A DNA stretch of 64,000 bases, taken from the NCBI RefSeq assembly GCF_000019965.1, contig NC_010571.1:496001-560000 (forward strand), written 5' to 3'. Made by a program: the position numbers and the translations under genes. Under the pieces are notes generated by a model. That model was not told where the DNA came from, did no database searches, and was given only the letters and a program-made list of their open reading frames with translations. Shown one piece after another: positions 8,268-18,391 of the stretch (within the stretch, counting starts at the first letter, position 1; each line of letters opens with the position of its first letter). The DNA is from Opitutus terrae PB90-1 (lineage in GTDB: Bacteria > Verrucomicrobiota > Verrucomicrobiia > Opitutales > Opitutaceae).

Positions 8268-9535
8268 CTGCCGCCAAGCCCGACTCCTCCCCTACCATCC
8301 TGATCGTCGACGACGAGCCGGTGGTGCTGGCCGCGTTGCAGCAAACGCTGGAACGGGAGCGGTTTCATGTCGTGGCGTGCACCAGCCCCACCAAGGCGCT
8401 GGCCATGGTGGCCGAACGCGATTTCGCGGTGATCATCTCGGATCAGAGGATGCCCGAGATGCTCGGTTTGGATTTCTTGATCGAGAGCCGGCGTATTCGC
8501 CCGCTCGCGTCACGGATTCTGATCACCGCGGTGTTGTCGCTGCCGACGATCGTCGACGCGATCAACAAGGGTGAGATTTTCCGCTTTGTCGCGAAACCGT
8601 GGTTGCGGGAAGAGTTGATCGCCACGGTGCGCAACGCGGTGCACCGGCACGAGCTGATCACGCAGAATCAGCTGCTCCAGGCGGAGACGCAGCGACTGAA
8701 CGAGGAGTTGACGCAGGCGAACGCTTCGCTCGCGGCCCGCGTGAAGGATCTCGAGCAGCAGCGGCAGCATCTCGATGCCGCGAACCGTGAGCTCGCGGCG
8801 AGCTACGAACACTCGCTGGAGCTCTGCCGGCGCATTCTCACGACGTATGACCCGATCCTCGGCGGTCAGGCCAAGGCCCTGGTCGAATACGCGCAGCACA
8901 TGACGCAGAGCGACCTGCTCGACGGCGCGCAAAAGCACGCGTTGCGCGCGGCCGCGTGGCTTTGCGACCTCGGCCTGATCGGCGTCCCGCGCGAAATGCT
9001 GCGGGCTTTCCGCTCGAAGATCGACGAACTTACCGACCGCGAGCGGGCGATGCTGCACAACCACCCGGTCTACAGCCAGACCTTGGCCGCGTTGGTGGAT
9101 GATGCGCCAGGCGTCGGCGAAACGATCCGCGCCCATCACGAGCGCTACGATGGCTCGGGATATCCGGACGGTCTTGCCGGCGATGCGATTCCCTGGCCGG
9201 CCCGCTGCCTGGCCGTCGCGGTAGGCTACGTCGAATCCGGGCTGCCCAAAGCGGCGGGCATCGACCTGGTGCTGTCGCAATCCGGCACCGCTTACGATCC
9301 CGAAGCAGTGCGGCTTTTCCTCAAGGTCACCAATTTGGCGCAGCTCCCGCGGCAAGTCCGCGAAATCACGCTGCACGAACTCGAGCCGGGCATGGTGCTG
9401 GCCAATGGCATCTACAGCCCGCACGGTTTGCTGCTGATTGGCGAAGGCCAGGAATTGAGCCCGAACATGATCGCGAAGATCCGGATCCACAATCAGGCGA
9501 CGCCGATCAACCAGCGATTGTTAGTCCGGATTTAG
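8264..9535 (+). CDS. Response regulator with degenerate HD-GYP domain
   Basis: 423 residues: receiver at about 10-125 (LIVDDEPVVL, acceptor region VIISDQRMPEMLG, FVAKPW), coiled coil at about 140-185 (QLLQAETQRLNEELTQANASL), then an HD-GYP-like domain. HD-GYP proteins normally hydrolyse c-di-GMP. Here the signature HD..GK is altered (WLCDLGLIGVP: His to Cys, Lys to Leu). HNHPVYSQTLAAL and the AHHERYDGSGYPDGL part are kept, while the late ADVFDAL-type Asp is lost (AVGYVES). It is therefore probably a non-catalytic effector. The gene is coupled to cheB (4-bp overlap), which suggests a role in taxis or adaptation. Confidence 0.85.
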   Translation: MTAAKPDSSPTILIVDDEPVVLAALQQTLERERFHVVACTSPTKALAMVAERDFAVIISDQRMPEMLGLDFLIESRRIRPLASRILITAVLSLPTIVDAINKGEIFRFVAKPWLREELIATVRNAVHRHELITQNQLLQAETQRLNEELTQANASLAARVKDLEQQRQHLDAANRELAASYEHSLELCRRILTTYDPILGGQAKALVEYAQHMTQSDLLDGAQKHALRAAAWLCDLGLIGVPREMLRAFRSKIDELTDRERAMLHNHPVYSQTLAALVDDAPGVGETIRAHHERYDGSGYPDGLAGDAIPWPARCLAVAVGYVESGLPKAAGIDLVLSQSGTAYDPEAVRLFLKVTNLAQLPRQVREITLHELEPGMVLANGIYSPHGLLLIGEGQELSPNMIAKIRIHNQATPINQRLLVRI

Positions 9536-9569
9536 GCGCAATTAGCGTCGAATTTATCGGCCGGCCGCC

Positions 9570-9596
9570 TCAAGTTTGCCGGCCGGCGACCGTATA
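9570..9596 (+). promoter_or_regulatory. Sigma-28 promoter of cheD
   Basis: TCAA - 15 bp - ACCGTATA, in the gap after the REC/HD-GYP gene. The 100-bp leader that follows contains a small frame ending next to the cheD start. Confidence 0.6.
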
Positions 9597-9620
9597 GTTT
9601 CCTCGACAGCCTGACGCTGT

Positions 9621-9692
9621 ATGTCGCGCTTTCTCATGCCCATTTTCCGTCATTCCCACGCCGGCTGCGCGCTGGCGGTTTTATCTGGCTGA
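9621..9692 (+). CDS. Possible leader ORF upstream of cheD
   Basis: A 23-codon frame (ATG at 9621, TGA at 9690-9692) sits in the cheD leader, directly after a small hairpin (ACAGC/GCTGT, 9606-9620). It ends 3 bp before the cheD ATG. Terminating ribosomes could reinitiate at cheD, which has no clear Shine-Dalgarno of its own. The peptide has no recognisable motif. Coupling is inferred only from position. Confidence 0.3.
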   Translation: MSRFLMPIFRHSHAGCALAVLSG

Positions 9693-9695
9693 AGC

Positions 9696-10217
9696 ATGGG
9701 CTCCCCGACCATTGGCTCCATTTTTGCGCAACGCGTCGTGATCGGCGTTGGCGACATGGCGGTGTCCAACAACCGCTTGGTCACGCTGAGCACGTATGCG
9801 CTCGGATCGTGCGTCGGCGTGTTGGCATACGATCCGGTGGTGAAGGTTGGCGGGATCCTGCACATGATGCTGCCGGATTCCTCGATTTCGCCCGAAAAGG
9901 CCCTCGTGCAGCCGGCCATGTTCGCCGACACCGGTCTGCCGTTGTTCTTCCGCTCGCTCCTCGGCCTCAAGGCCGATCGCTCCCGGTTGCGGATCTGTGT
10001 GGCCGGCGGCGCCTGCGTGCTGGCGAGCCACGACAACTTCAAGATCGGCGAGCGCAATACTCAGGCGACGCTCGATTTTCTCGCCGCCAACGGGTACCGG
10101 GTCCGCCAGAACATCACCGGCGGGACCACGAATCGCACGGTGCACCTCGAAATCGGCGCCGGCGACGTGACGCTCAAGACGCCGGAAGGCAACGAGGCGA
10201 TTTCGCTCGCCGCGTGA
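9696..10217 (+). CDS. cheD: Chemoreceptor glutamine deamidase CheD
   Basis: 173-residue deamidase converting receptor Gln to Glu and, in many species, interacting with CheC/CheX-type phosphatases. The catalytic Cys is in LGSCVGVLAYDPV, the His in GGILHMMLPDS, and the C-terminal motif is FKIGERNTQATLDFL followed by GYRVRQNITGGTTNRTVHL. Normal length. It is transcribed from its own sigma-28 promoter after the cheRB operon and converges on the HDOD gene at 10297-11169. Confidence 0.94.
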   Translation: MGSPTIGSIFAQRVVIGVGDMAVSNNRLVTLSTYALGSCVGVLAYDPVVKVGGILHMMLPDSSISPEKALVQPAMFADTGLPLFFRSLLGLKADRSRLRICVAGGACVLASHDNFKIGERNTQATLDFLAANGYRVRQNITGGTTNRTVHLEIGAGDVTLKTPEGNEAISLAA

Positions 10218-10296
10218 TGGAGTCACGGGCGTTCAATCGCGCCACCGCCTGAACGGCTCGTCCGCTGCGGATCCGCCGATCCGTCGGGACCGTTCG

Positions 10297-11169
10297 TTAC
10301 ATCGAGACCATGCCTTGCGAGAGCTTGTCGCGCAGGCGCGAGATGGCGCGCTCATGCACGATCGGCATCGCTTCCTGCAGCAGCTCGGGCGTGAAACCCC
10401 ATTCGAGCAGGAAGGTCTCGTTTAACTCGAAAAGGAATCCGCCCTCGCCGACTCCGGGACCAAACGACGTGGCGATGTATTTCGCGGCGTGCAGATGCGC
10501 GATGAGCGGCAGAGCCTCGGCGGGCGCGTCCGTCGGATGCAGATAGAAGTCTGCGACCGCCACCAGCAGTTTCGGAAAGTTCCACGCCTTCAACAGGTGC
10601 GCGCCGACTTCGACGTAGTCGTAGCCAAGCACCGTCCGCTCGGAATCGGTCCAGGCGCAGTGATTCGCGGCGCTGTGCGCACGGATGGCCGGATAAAAGT
10701 CGGCGCAGGCGTGCGTGAGCGCCAGTTTACCCAAATCGCACACCAACCCGGCGGTGTAAGCCGTCTGCGGCGGCACGCGTTCCGTCGTCTCGGCCAGAAC
10801 CTCGGCCGCCAGCGCCGTGCACAGTGCGTGCCGGCAGAAATCTCCCGCCTCGCCGCTCGCCGTGCCGGATTCCCAGCGGCTCACCAACGCGAGCGCGGCC
10901 AGCCGATACAGCTCGTGCTGGCCCAACCGGATCACCGCTTCCGCCACATTCTCCGCCGGAATGGCGGCGCCGAAATACGCCGAGTTCGCCAGCCGCAGCG
11001 TCGCGGAGGCCAGCCCAGGGTCCACCGTCACCACCGCAGCAATATCGTCGGCGGAACTGTCGTGCGATTGCAGCGCCATGATCAGACGCGGCAGCAAGGC
11101 AGGCGAGCACGGCAGCCGGAGCGCACGTTCGCAGACCTGCTCGAGGGAAGGCGGTTTGTAATCGGGCAC
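10297..11169 (-). CDS. HDOD domain protein
   Basis: 290-residue single-domain HDOD protein, a signalling output fold related to HD hydrolases but lacking their metal site. Recognisable pieces: LPCSPALLPRLIMALQS, VTVDPGLASATLRLANSAYFG, AEAVIRLGQHELYRLAALALV, TAYTAGLVCDLGKLAL and VGAHLLKAWNFPKLLVAVADFYL. It starts 33 bp after the cheA stop, so it is probably co-transcribed with cheA. It is one of three HDOD genes in the window. Role in motility is inferred from context. Confidence 0.88.
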   Translation of the reverse strand: MPDYKPPSLEQVCERALRLPCSPALLPRLIMALQSHDSSADDIAAVVTVDPGLASATLRLANSAYFGAAIPAENVAEAVIRLGQHELYRLAALALVSRWESGTASGEAGDFCRHALCTALAAEVLAETTERVPPQTAYTAGLVCDLGKLALTHACADFYPAIRAHSAANHCAWTDSERTVLGYDYVEVGAHLLKAWNFPKLLVAVADFYLHPTDAPAEALPLIAHLHAAKYIATSFGPGVGEGGFLFELNETFLLEWGFTPELLQEAMPIVHERAISRLRDKLSQGMVSM

Positions 11170-11202
11170 GGGTCCTTAAGGTTGGGCAACAGGCAGGAAA
11201 TC

Positions 11203-13395
11203 TCAAGCCGCCTGAAGGAGCGTGGCCGGATCGAGGATGAGCGCGATGTTGCCATCGCCGAGAATCGCGCCGCCCGCGACACCCGGCAGCCCCTGCATGA
11301 AAGCCCCGAGGTTCTTGATGACGACTTCCTGCTTGCTGACCATTTCGTCGACCAACAGCGCCGAGATTTTTCCAGAGTGCTCCACGATGACCACGATGCC
11401 CTCCCATGGATTCTCCGCCTGATGTGGAATGCCAAACCGCCGGTGCAGCCGGTGAATCGGCACGAGCCGGCCGCGCAGGTCGAGCACCTCGCCCTGGCCT
11501 TGCACGGTGGCAACGCTTTCGCGCGAGGGCCGCAGCGCGCGCTGCACGGACGTGCTGGGCAGGATGAAGCGGTCTTCGCCGACGCGCACCACGAGCCCAT
11601 CGATGATCGCCATCGTGAGCGGCAACTTGACCTTGAAGGTCGAGCCGCGCTTCACCTCGGAGTTGATCTCGATCTTACCGCGAAGCTTTTCGATGTTGCG
11701 CTTGACCACGTCCATGCCGACGCCGCGGCCGGAAACCGCCGTGACCTTCTCCGCGGTCGAGAATCCGGGCGCGAATACGAGCGCGAGAATCTCTTCTTTC
11801 GCCAGCGTGGTGCCGGGGGCGATCAGTCCTTTTTCGATGGCTTTTTGGTAGATCTTGTCCGGATTGATGCCGCGACCGTCGTCCTGGAGTTCGATGACGA
11901 TGTTACTGCCCTGATGATACGCCTTGAGGTGCAGCACGCCCGTTTCCGGCTTGCCGGCGGCGACGCGCTCGGCGGGCGGCTCCAGCCCATGGTCGAGCGC
12001 ATTGCGCACCATGTGGACCAGCGGATCGCCGATCTCCTCGACCACGGTCCGATCGAGCTCGGTGTCCTCGCCACTCGTGACGAAGGAAACCTTTTTGCCG
12101 AAGTCGCGGGCCAGGTCGCGGGCCAGCCGTTCCATTTTCTGGAAGCTCTGCTTGATGGGAATCATCCGCAGCGACATCGCCGTATGCTGCAGCTCCTTGG
12201 TGATGCGCGAAAGCTGCGCGACGTTGCGCTGCAGCGGTGAGCCGGTCACGTCGTTGTGATGCCGGGCCGTCTCCAGCAGCTGGCTCTGCACGATCACGAG
12301 CTCGCCCACCACGTCCATGAGGGAATCGAGCTTTTCGGTATTCACCCGCACCGTACCGCCGCTGGCGACCTTGGCGATGGTGGCGCTCGCCGCCGGCGCG
12401 GGCGCGGGGAATGGGGCCACCGGGGCCGGGCCAGGCGCGGCGCCATGCGCGGTCACTGGCTCCGCGGCCACCGGCACGGGCGGAAGCACGGCGGAGGGCT
12501 CGGGCGGCAACGGCACTTCCACAAATTTCTCGGCCACGGGCGCCGGCGGCGCGGGAGCCTCCGCTTGCAGTCCGCCGGCCGGCGACTCCGACAGCCGGTG
12601 AACCGCGCGGATGAGGTGAGAGACTGAGATGATCTGCGTCGGCAGCTGGCCCTTTTCCAGCGCCTTCGCCACCTGCTGCGTCAAGGCTTGCAGGGCGTCG
12701 CGGCTGCGCAAGATCTCGGTGATGATCGCCGCATTGAGCTTCAGCTTGTGATTGCGCGCCAAATCCAACAGCGACTCGACCTCGTGCGCCAGCGTGTGCA
12801 TCGGCACCAGGCCGAGGAAGCCGGCGTTGCCTTTGATCGTGTGGAACGAGCGAAAGATCGAATTCAGTGCCTCAGGATTCTCGGGTTCGTGATCGAGCAC
12901 GAGCAGCGCCGCTTCAATTTGCTGCAGATGATCGACCGCCTCGCCGTAGAACTCGCTGAGCAGCTCCTGGTTTTCCTCGAGATTGAGCGTCAGCAGCACG
13001 TCCGCCGCCGCCGCATGATCCGCCTCGCTCGCCTCGCTGTTCGCCGCCGCCGTCGCCGCTGCAACCGCGGCCTTGCCGGGCGGAGGCGGAGGCACCGCGC
13101 CGATTCGCAGTGCATCGACCGCCGTGGGCAACCACTCCACCAGGCTGCGCAGTTTGCCGAGGGTCGCGTCATCGAACGGGTGCGCGGTGTCGAGCAGCTT
13201 TTCCAGCGCCACATGCATGGCCACCAGTGGCTCGAGCAACAAGGGCTCCGCCGCGCAAAGCTCGCGCAAGTCGCCGAGCAGGCTATACGACGGCACCAGC
13301 CCGTCATCGCGGCCGCTCTGCGCGAGAACAGACTCAGCAGCGAGACGATTGATTACATCGTCCAGCGCCCGAAAGGACTCCGGAGGAATAGGCAT
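11203..13395 (-). CDS. cheA: Chemotaxis histidine kinase CheA
   Basis: 730-residue kinase of the chemoreceptor array. An unusual N-terminal region of about 135 residues precedes the HPt domain, whose phospho-His is in FRSFHTIKGNAGFLG (about residue 185). A Pro/Ala-rich linker follows without an obvious P2 domain, then the dimerisation helix (LMDVVGELVIVQSQLLET), the ATPase domain (VHMVRNALDHGLE, DDGRGINPDKI, GRGVGMDVV) and a CheW-like C terminus. The ATG at 13395 is preferred to the one at 13425, because a sigma-28 -10 lies at 13427-13434 and the earlier codon would be untranscribed. Confidence 0.95.
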   Translation of the reverse strand: MPIPPESFRALDDVINRLAAESVLAQSGRDDGLVPSYSLLGDLRELCAAEPLLLEPLVAMHVALEKLLDTAHPFDDATLGKLRSLVEWLPTAVDALRIGAVPPPPPGKAAVAAATAAANSEASEADHAAAADVLLTLNLEENQELLSEFYGEAVDHLQQIEAALLVLDHEPENPEALNSIFRSFHTIKGNAGFLGLVPMHTLAHEVESLLDLARNHKLKLNAAIITEILRSRDALQALTQQVAKALEKGQLPTQIISVSHLIRAVHRLSESPAGGLQAEAPAPPAPVAEKFVEVPLPPEPSAVLPPVPVAAEPVTAHGAAPGPAPVAPFPAPAPAASATIAKVASGGTVRVNTEKLDSLMDVVGELVIVQSQLLETARHHNDVTGSPLQRNVAQLSRITKELQHTAMSLRMIPIKQSFQKMERLARDLARDFGKKVSFVTSGEDTELDRTVVEEIGDPLVHMVRNALDHGLEPPAERVAAGKPETGVLHLKAYHQGSNIVIELQDDGRGINPDKIYQKAIEKGLIAPGTTLAKEEILALVFAPGFSTAEKVTAVSGRGVGMDVVKRNIEKLRGKIEINSEVKRGSTFKVKLPLTMAIIDGLVVRVGEDRFILPSTSVQRALRPSRESVATVQGQGEVLDLRGRLVPIHRLHRRFGIPHQAENPWEGIVVIVEHSGKISALLVDEMVSKQEVVIKNLGAFMQGLPGVAGGAILGDGNIALILDPATLLQAA

Positions 13396-13426
13396 GCGCA
13401 AAAACTCGAGGGTTAAACCATTCACA

Positions 13427-13453
13427 TGTTCGGCCCGTCCCCACAGAAATTAA
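13427..13453 (-). promoter_or_regulatory. Sigma-28 promoter of cheA
   Basis: TTAA - 15 bp - GCCGAACA on the minus strand; decides the cheA start at 13395. Confidence 0.5.
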
Positions 13454-13616
13454 GCTGTTCCGCCGGCGACGAATGCCCCGCAGCACGGGAAAAGCGAGTC
13501 CTGGTGACGCGCGCACCCCGGCCGCGACGATACATCGCATGCAGAACCATCGCAACGAAACTGCCCGATCGGCGCTTACGCCGTGCCGCCGGCCCGTTCG
13601 TCGATCTCGTTTTCGC

Positions 13617-13643
13617 TCAACCCGTCTCGTTAAGCGCCGAAAT
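13617..13643 (+). promoter_or_regulatory. Sigma-28 promoter of cheW
   Basis: TCAA - 15 bp - GCCGAAAT, about 46 bp before the cheW ATG at 13689. Confidence 0.6.
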
Positions 13644-13688
13644 AGGCGGAAGAGTGGCGCCCTGCCCGGCTCCAAACTCCTTTCCAAC

Positions 13689-14189
13689 ATGTCCAATCAG
13701 ACCGATTCCGTCGCCGCCAACCAACTGGCCGGCAAATACCTCACCGTGGTGCTCGACAACGAGGCCTACGGCATCGCTGTGCTGAAGGTTCGCGAAATCA
13801 TCCGGATGCAAAAAATCACGCCGGTGCCGCAGATGCCCGGCTTCGTAAAGGGGGTCATCAACCTGCGCGGCCGCGTGATTCCGGTGGTGGATTTGCGGGT
13901 GAAGTTCGGCCTAAAGGCGGAGTTCGCCGAGCGGACCTGCATCGTGGTGGTGCAGGTACGACTGCCCTCCGAACAAATCGTGCAGATGGGCCTGATCGTC
14001 GACAGCGTCGAAGAAGTCGTGACGCTGGCCAACGAAGAGATCGAGCCGACGCCCGATTTCGGCACCAAGATCGACACCACCTACCTGCTGGGCATGGCGA
14101 AGGTGAAGGGCCAGGTGAAGACGCTGCTCGACATCGATCGCGTGGTCGCGCCGGAGACGGTGCAAACGATCGCCCAGGCGACCGCCTGA
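13689..14189 (+). CDS. cheW: Chemotaxis adaptor protein CheW
   Basis: 166-residue coupling protein linking CheA to chemoreceptors. Conserved pieces: KYLTVVLDNEAYGIAVLKVREIIRM, PQMPGFVKGVINLRGRVIPVVDLRVKFGL (in pieces), GLIVDSVEEVVTL and YLLGMAKVKGQVKTLLDIDRVV. The frame is open upstream to 13473, but the start at 13689 fits both the family and the promoter at 13617-13643. Transcribed divergently from cheA; a strong hairpin with a T tract follows at 14226-14251. Confidence 0.96.
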   Translation: MSNQTDSVAANQLAGKYLTVVLDNEAYGIAVLKVREIIRMQKITPVPQMPGFVKGVINLRGRVIPVVDLRVKFGLKAEFAERTCIVVVQVRLPSEQIVQMGLIVDSVEEVVTLANEEIEPTPDFGTKIDTTYLLGMAKVKGQVKTLLDIDRVVAPETVQTIAQATA

Positions 14190-14225
14190 TCTTTCCGCAA
14201 CTTCTTTCGGCGCTGAAGCGCCACG

Positions 14226-14251
14226 AAGGCCCGCCTCCCGCGGGCCTTTTC
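14226..14251 (+). terminator. Rho-independent terminator of cheW
   Basis: Stem AAGGCCCGC / GCGGGCCTT (14226-14234 and 14240-14248) with a 5-base loop, followed by TTTTC. Confidence 0.8.
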
Positions 14252-14308
14252 ATTTGCGGACCATCCGGCACCCGCCGCGCAGCCGATCGGAGGCCGCGCC
14301 CCAAAACT

Positions 14309-14340
14309 GGGCGGGCGGCCACACACAAAACCGCCCGCCC
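14309..14340 (-). terminator. Hairpin ending the REC-REC-STAS gene
   Basis: Perfect 10-bp stem GGGCGGGCGG / CCGCCCGCCC around a 12-base loop, located between two convergent genes. On the minus strand it is followed by AGTTTTGGGG, so it may terminate leftward transcription. Confidence 0.5.
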
Positions 14341-14370
14341 CTCTGCTATTCCCGCGGGAAGGGCCCCGCC

Positions 14371-15522
14371 TCAGGCGGAAGCGAGTTGCGGCGAGTTCTT
14401 GCCGAGGTTCGCCTTCGCGTCGTCCAACGACTCGTAGAACGTCCAGCCGCGCGTATCTTCGAAGCCTTTACATTCGGCCACGATCTGCGGGTTGGCGACG
14501 AGCCCGAAGACCATCGCGAGGTCCCGGCAGGTTTGCATCGCCTGGAAGAGCAGCTTGATCACGCCCATGTGCAGCGTGCGGATCTGGTGAATGTCGATGA
14601 TGACCTTGTTGTGCCCGGCGTCGACCGCCTCGGCGAACTTCGGCTTCAGGTACGTCGTCGCCTCGGCGATCACCGCGGGCGAGCAGTTCTCCGGCAGCCG
14701 CATCACCAGCGTATCGCCTTCGACGGTGTAGTAGCGCTGCGACGTATCGAGATTCATCGCCTTCGCCATCTTGCTCTCGAGTTCGTTGATATCGATCGGC
14801 TTCGTGACGATCGCGCTGAACCCGACGGTCTGCGCCTGCTGCTGCTGGACCGTTTCGGTCTTCACCACCAGCGCAAACACCGGGGTGTATTTGGTTTTCA
14901 CATTCGTCCGGATCAACCGGAACAGCGTGAAGGCCGACTCCTCCGGCAGCGAAAGACTCACCAGCATCATGTCCGGCGGCGTGCGCGAGCAGAAGTCGAT
15001 CGCTTCGCCCTGCGTCGCCACCCCGTGGATCTTCCACGGCGTGTGCTTCAGGCCCTCCTGGATCTGCTGAATGATCGCCGGCTTGTCCTCCACGATGAGA
15101 ACGTCTGCCGGATCAAAAATGGATTTCGCCTTGGCGGGGGCTTCGGACAGCGGCTTCAGGTCGATGACGCGGCCGGCCTTCTCGATCAGCACGTCTTCCT
15201 TGAACGGCTTCACCAGGTAATCGCGCACGCCGATTTTCGCGATCTTGAGCACGTTGTCGCGACCCCCTTCGGCGGTCAGCATCATCACCGGGATGCCCTT
15301 GAGCTGGGGATCCGACTTGAGCTTGGTCAGCATCTCCACGCCGTCCATCACTGGCATCGTCACGTCGAGGAGGATCAAATCCGGCGCTTCCTTTGAGGCG
15401 ATCGCCAGGCCTTCGACCCCGTTGGCGGCTTCCAAGATTTCGCAGTCATACGGTTTGAAGGCCTTCCGCACAATGATGCGGACCGTCTTGGAATCATCCA
15501 CGGTGAGAATCTTGTAGCGCAT
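14371..15522 (-). CDS. REC-REC-STAS signalling protein
   Basis: 383 residues. A first receiver (about 1-120) is CheY-like and complete: LTVDDSKTVR, acceptor Asp in LILLDVTMPVMDG, MLTAEGG, YLVKPF. A second receiver (about 140-255; VLIVEDKPAII) has lost the acceptor Asp: the matching position reads MMLVSLSLPEE. The C-terminal third is STAS-like (TLVMRLPENCSPAVI, NKVIIDIHQIRTLHMGVIKLLFQAM) but lacks the usual phospho-Ser. The architecture suggests CheA-dependent phosphorylation of domain 1 controlling a protein-binding STAS module. It follows cheX by 21 bp, so the two likely form one operon. Confidence 0.85.
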   Translation of the reverse strand: MRYKILTVDDSKTVRIIVRKAFKPYDCEILEAANGVEGLAIASKEAPDLILLDVTMPVMDGVEMLTKLKSDPQLKGIPVMMLTAEGGRDNVLKIAKIGVRDYLVKPFKEDVLIEKAGRVIDLKPLSEAPAKAKSIFDPADVLIVEDKPAIIQQIQEGLKHTPWKIHGVATQGEAIDFCSRTPPDMMLVSLSLPEESAFTLFRLIRTNVKTKYTPVFALVVKTETVQQQQAQTVGFSAIVTKPIDINELESKMAKAMNLDTSQRYYTVEGDTLVMRLPENCSPAVIAEATTYLKPKFAEAVDAGHNKVIIDIHQIRTLHMGVIKLLFQAMQTCRDLAMVFGLVANPQIVAECKGFEDTRGWTFYESLDDAKANLGKNSPQLASA

Positions 15523-15543
15523 GGTGGGTCAGTGGTGGGCGGA

Positions 15544-16074
15544 TCAATCGTCCTGCTTCATCAGCAGGTCGGCGATGATGCGGTGGCCTCCGCAGTCGAA
15601 GTGATACACGTGGCGGGTGACGGTGCTGATCGGCTCAATCGTGAAATTGCTGCCGTGGAGAATGGAAGGGATCGTAAGCTTGCACGGATAACCTGCATCG
15701 CAAAGTCCGTTTTTGAAACTGCCCACGGTCATATTGGTGATTTCGCCGATGGCATCGTTGATCACCTCGTCGCCCGCTTCGTTCAGTTCCGCCTCGGTCA
15801 TGCCGAGGAGGTGGCAGGTGCACAGCCGCGCAAAGGCCAGATCGAGATAGAGGTAGATGAGCCCGTTGGCATCGCCGATGAAACCCACCGTGCCCACGAC
15901 GTGCGGTCGCGGGTTGTCCGCCAGCGGTGATTGCACCGGCCAGACCTGCTCGAAATTGTTCCGGATCGGAGTGAGTTTGGGCTCGCGACCGAGCATCGTT
16001 CGAAACACGTCACCCACGGCTCGGGCGATGTTGTCACGGATAAGGTTGGCAGTGATTTGCTCGGCGGCGGGCAT
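15544..16074 (-). CDS. cheX: CheX-family CheY-phosphate phosphatase
   Basis: 176-residue CheC/CheX/FliY-family protein that would dephosphorylate a receiver, probably the CheY-like domain encoded just downstream. The signature helix DEVINDAIGEITNMTVGSFK carries the Glu...Asn catalytic pair, and GLIYLYLDLAFARLCTCHLLG precedes it. The ATG at 16074 is chosen over one 15 codons earlier, whose extra residues do not match the family. A sigma-28 promoter lies at 16108-16134. A 283-bp gap to the next gene holds only this promoter. Confidence 0.88.
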   Translation of the reverse strand: MPAAEQITANLIRDNIARAVGDVFRTMLGREPKLTPIRNNFEQVWPVQSPLADNPRPHVVGTVGFIGDANGLIYLYLDLAFARLCTCHLLGMTEAELNEAGDEVINDAIGEITNMTVGSFKNGLCDAGYPCKLTIPSILHGSNFTIEPISTVTRHVYHFDCGGHRIIADLLMKQDD

Positions 16075-16107
16075 GACGAGAGCGTGGTAAAGCAAAGCTT
16101 CGGGGTG

Positions 16108-16134
16108 GTATCGACCCAAACAGGTTCGGATTAA
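16108..16134 (-). promoter_or_regulatory. Sigma-28 promoter of cheX
   Basis: TTAA - 15 bp - GTCGATAC on the minus strand, 34 bp before the cheX ATG. Confidence 0.55.
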
Positions 16135-16357
16135 ACGGATTTACGTGGATTGCAGAGACAACGACACGAACTCCCGCGGGCTGAAGTGCTAAGCCCTTGC
16201 CCTGCGGCATTCGGCGACACGGCTCCCAATCCCGCAACGATCGGCTCAGTTGGGCACGGCTTGAGGGGGCGAGGGCAGAAAGGCCGACCGGCAGCCTTGG
16301 CGCGGCCCGCTCCGAGCCGGGCGCATGGCTTCCGCTTCCGGCAAACGAAAGGCCCGA

Positions 16358-17830
<1,473 letters not shown>

Positions 17831-17941
17831 TGCGAAACGGAGAGTGAAGCGTCCCCGCCATCGCGATGATAGCGCTGGGACAGGACCGCTGAATTAGACA
17901 GCGGGCCTGCGGTAGTTCAAACAAATGTTGTCTGCGCTTCC

Positions 17942-18382
17942 TCAGGCAGGCTGGCTTAACAGCGCGTTTACGTGACGCACGACGTCCGCCGGCATATAGG
18001 GCTTCTGCAGGAAGCCGGTGCGACCGCCGCCTGCGAGGCTCGTCACGAGCGCGCGTTGATCGCGTCCGCTCGTCAGCAGCAGCGGCAGGCCCGGGCTGAG
18101 CCGCCGCAGTTCACGGCAGAGGTCGCCGCCGTCGATGTCCGGCAGCCGGCAATCGACGAAGGCCATGACGATCTCCCGCTGATGGTCGGAGAAAATCTGC
18201 AGGGCCTGGTTGCCGTCACCGGCGCGCAAGGCCCGAATCTTGGCCCGGCCGAGCAGGTGCACCAGCAGGTCGCCTAAGGACTCCTCGTCCTCCACCAGCA
18301 GGACCAGCCCGTCGCTCGGTTTGGTTGAAGATGATTGCACGTTGGGCCCAGGGTTGGAAGTTGAAGCGCCCCGCGAAATCAT
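17942..18382 (-). CDS. Stand-alone receiver (response regulator) protein
   Basis: 146 residues, one receiver domain from about residue 24: LVLLVEDEESLGDLL, acceptor Asp in MAFVDCRLPDIDGGDL, LLLTSGRDQR and GFLQKPYMPADV. No output domain. The ATG at 18382 lies only about 10 bp past a sigma-28 -10; either the mRNA is practically leaderless or translation begins at a GTG at 18340. Placed between the NtrC-type regulator and the filament genes. Confidence 0.85.
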   Translation of the reverse strand: MISRGASTSNPGPNVQSSSTKPSDGLVLLVEDEESLGDLLVHLLGRAKIRALRAGDGNQALQIFSDHQREIVMAFVDCRLPDIDGGDLCRELRRLSPGLPLLLTSGRDQRALVTSLAGGGRTGFLQKPYMPADVVRHVNALLSQPA

Positions 18383-18391
18383 CGCCCGGGA

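Noticed and set aside
10489-12240. 583-codon open frame on the plus strand
   Set aside because: Antisense of the HDOD gene and cheA; composition typical of a shadow frame.
13396-13425. Upstream ATG for cheA at 13425
   Set aside because: Overlaps the vicinity of the sigma-28 -10 and would not be fully transcribed.
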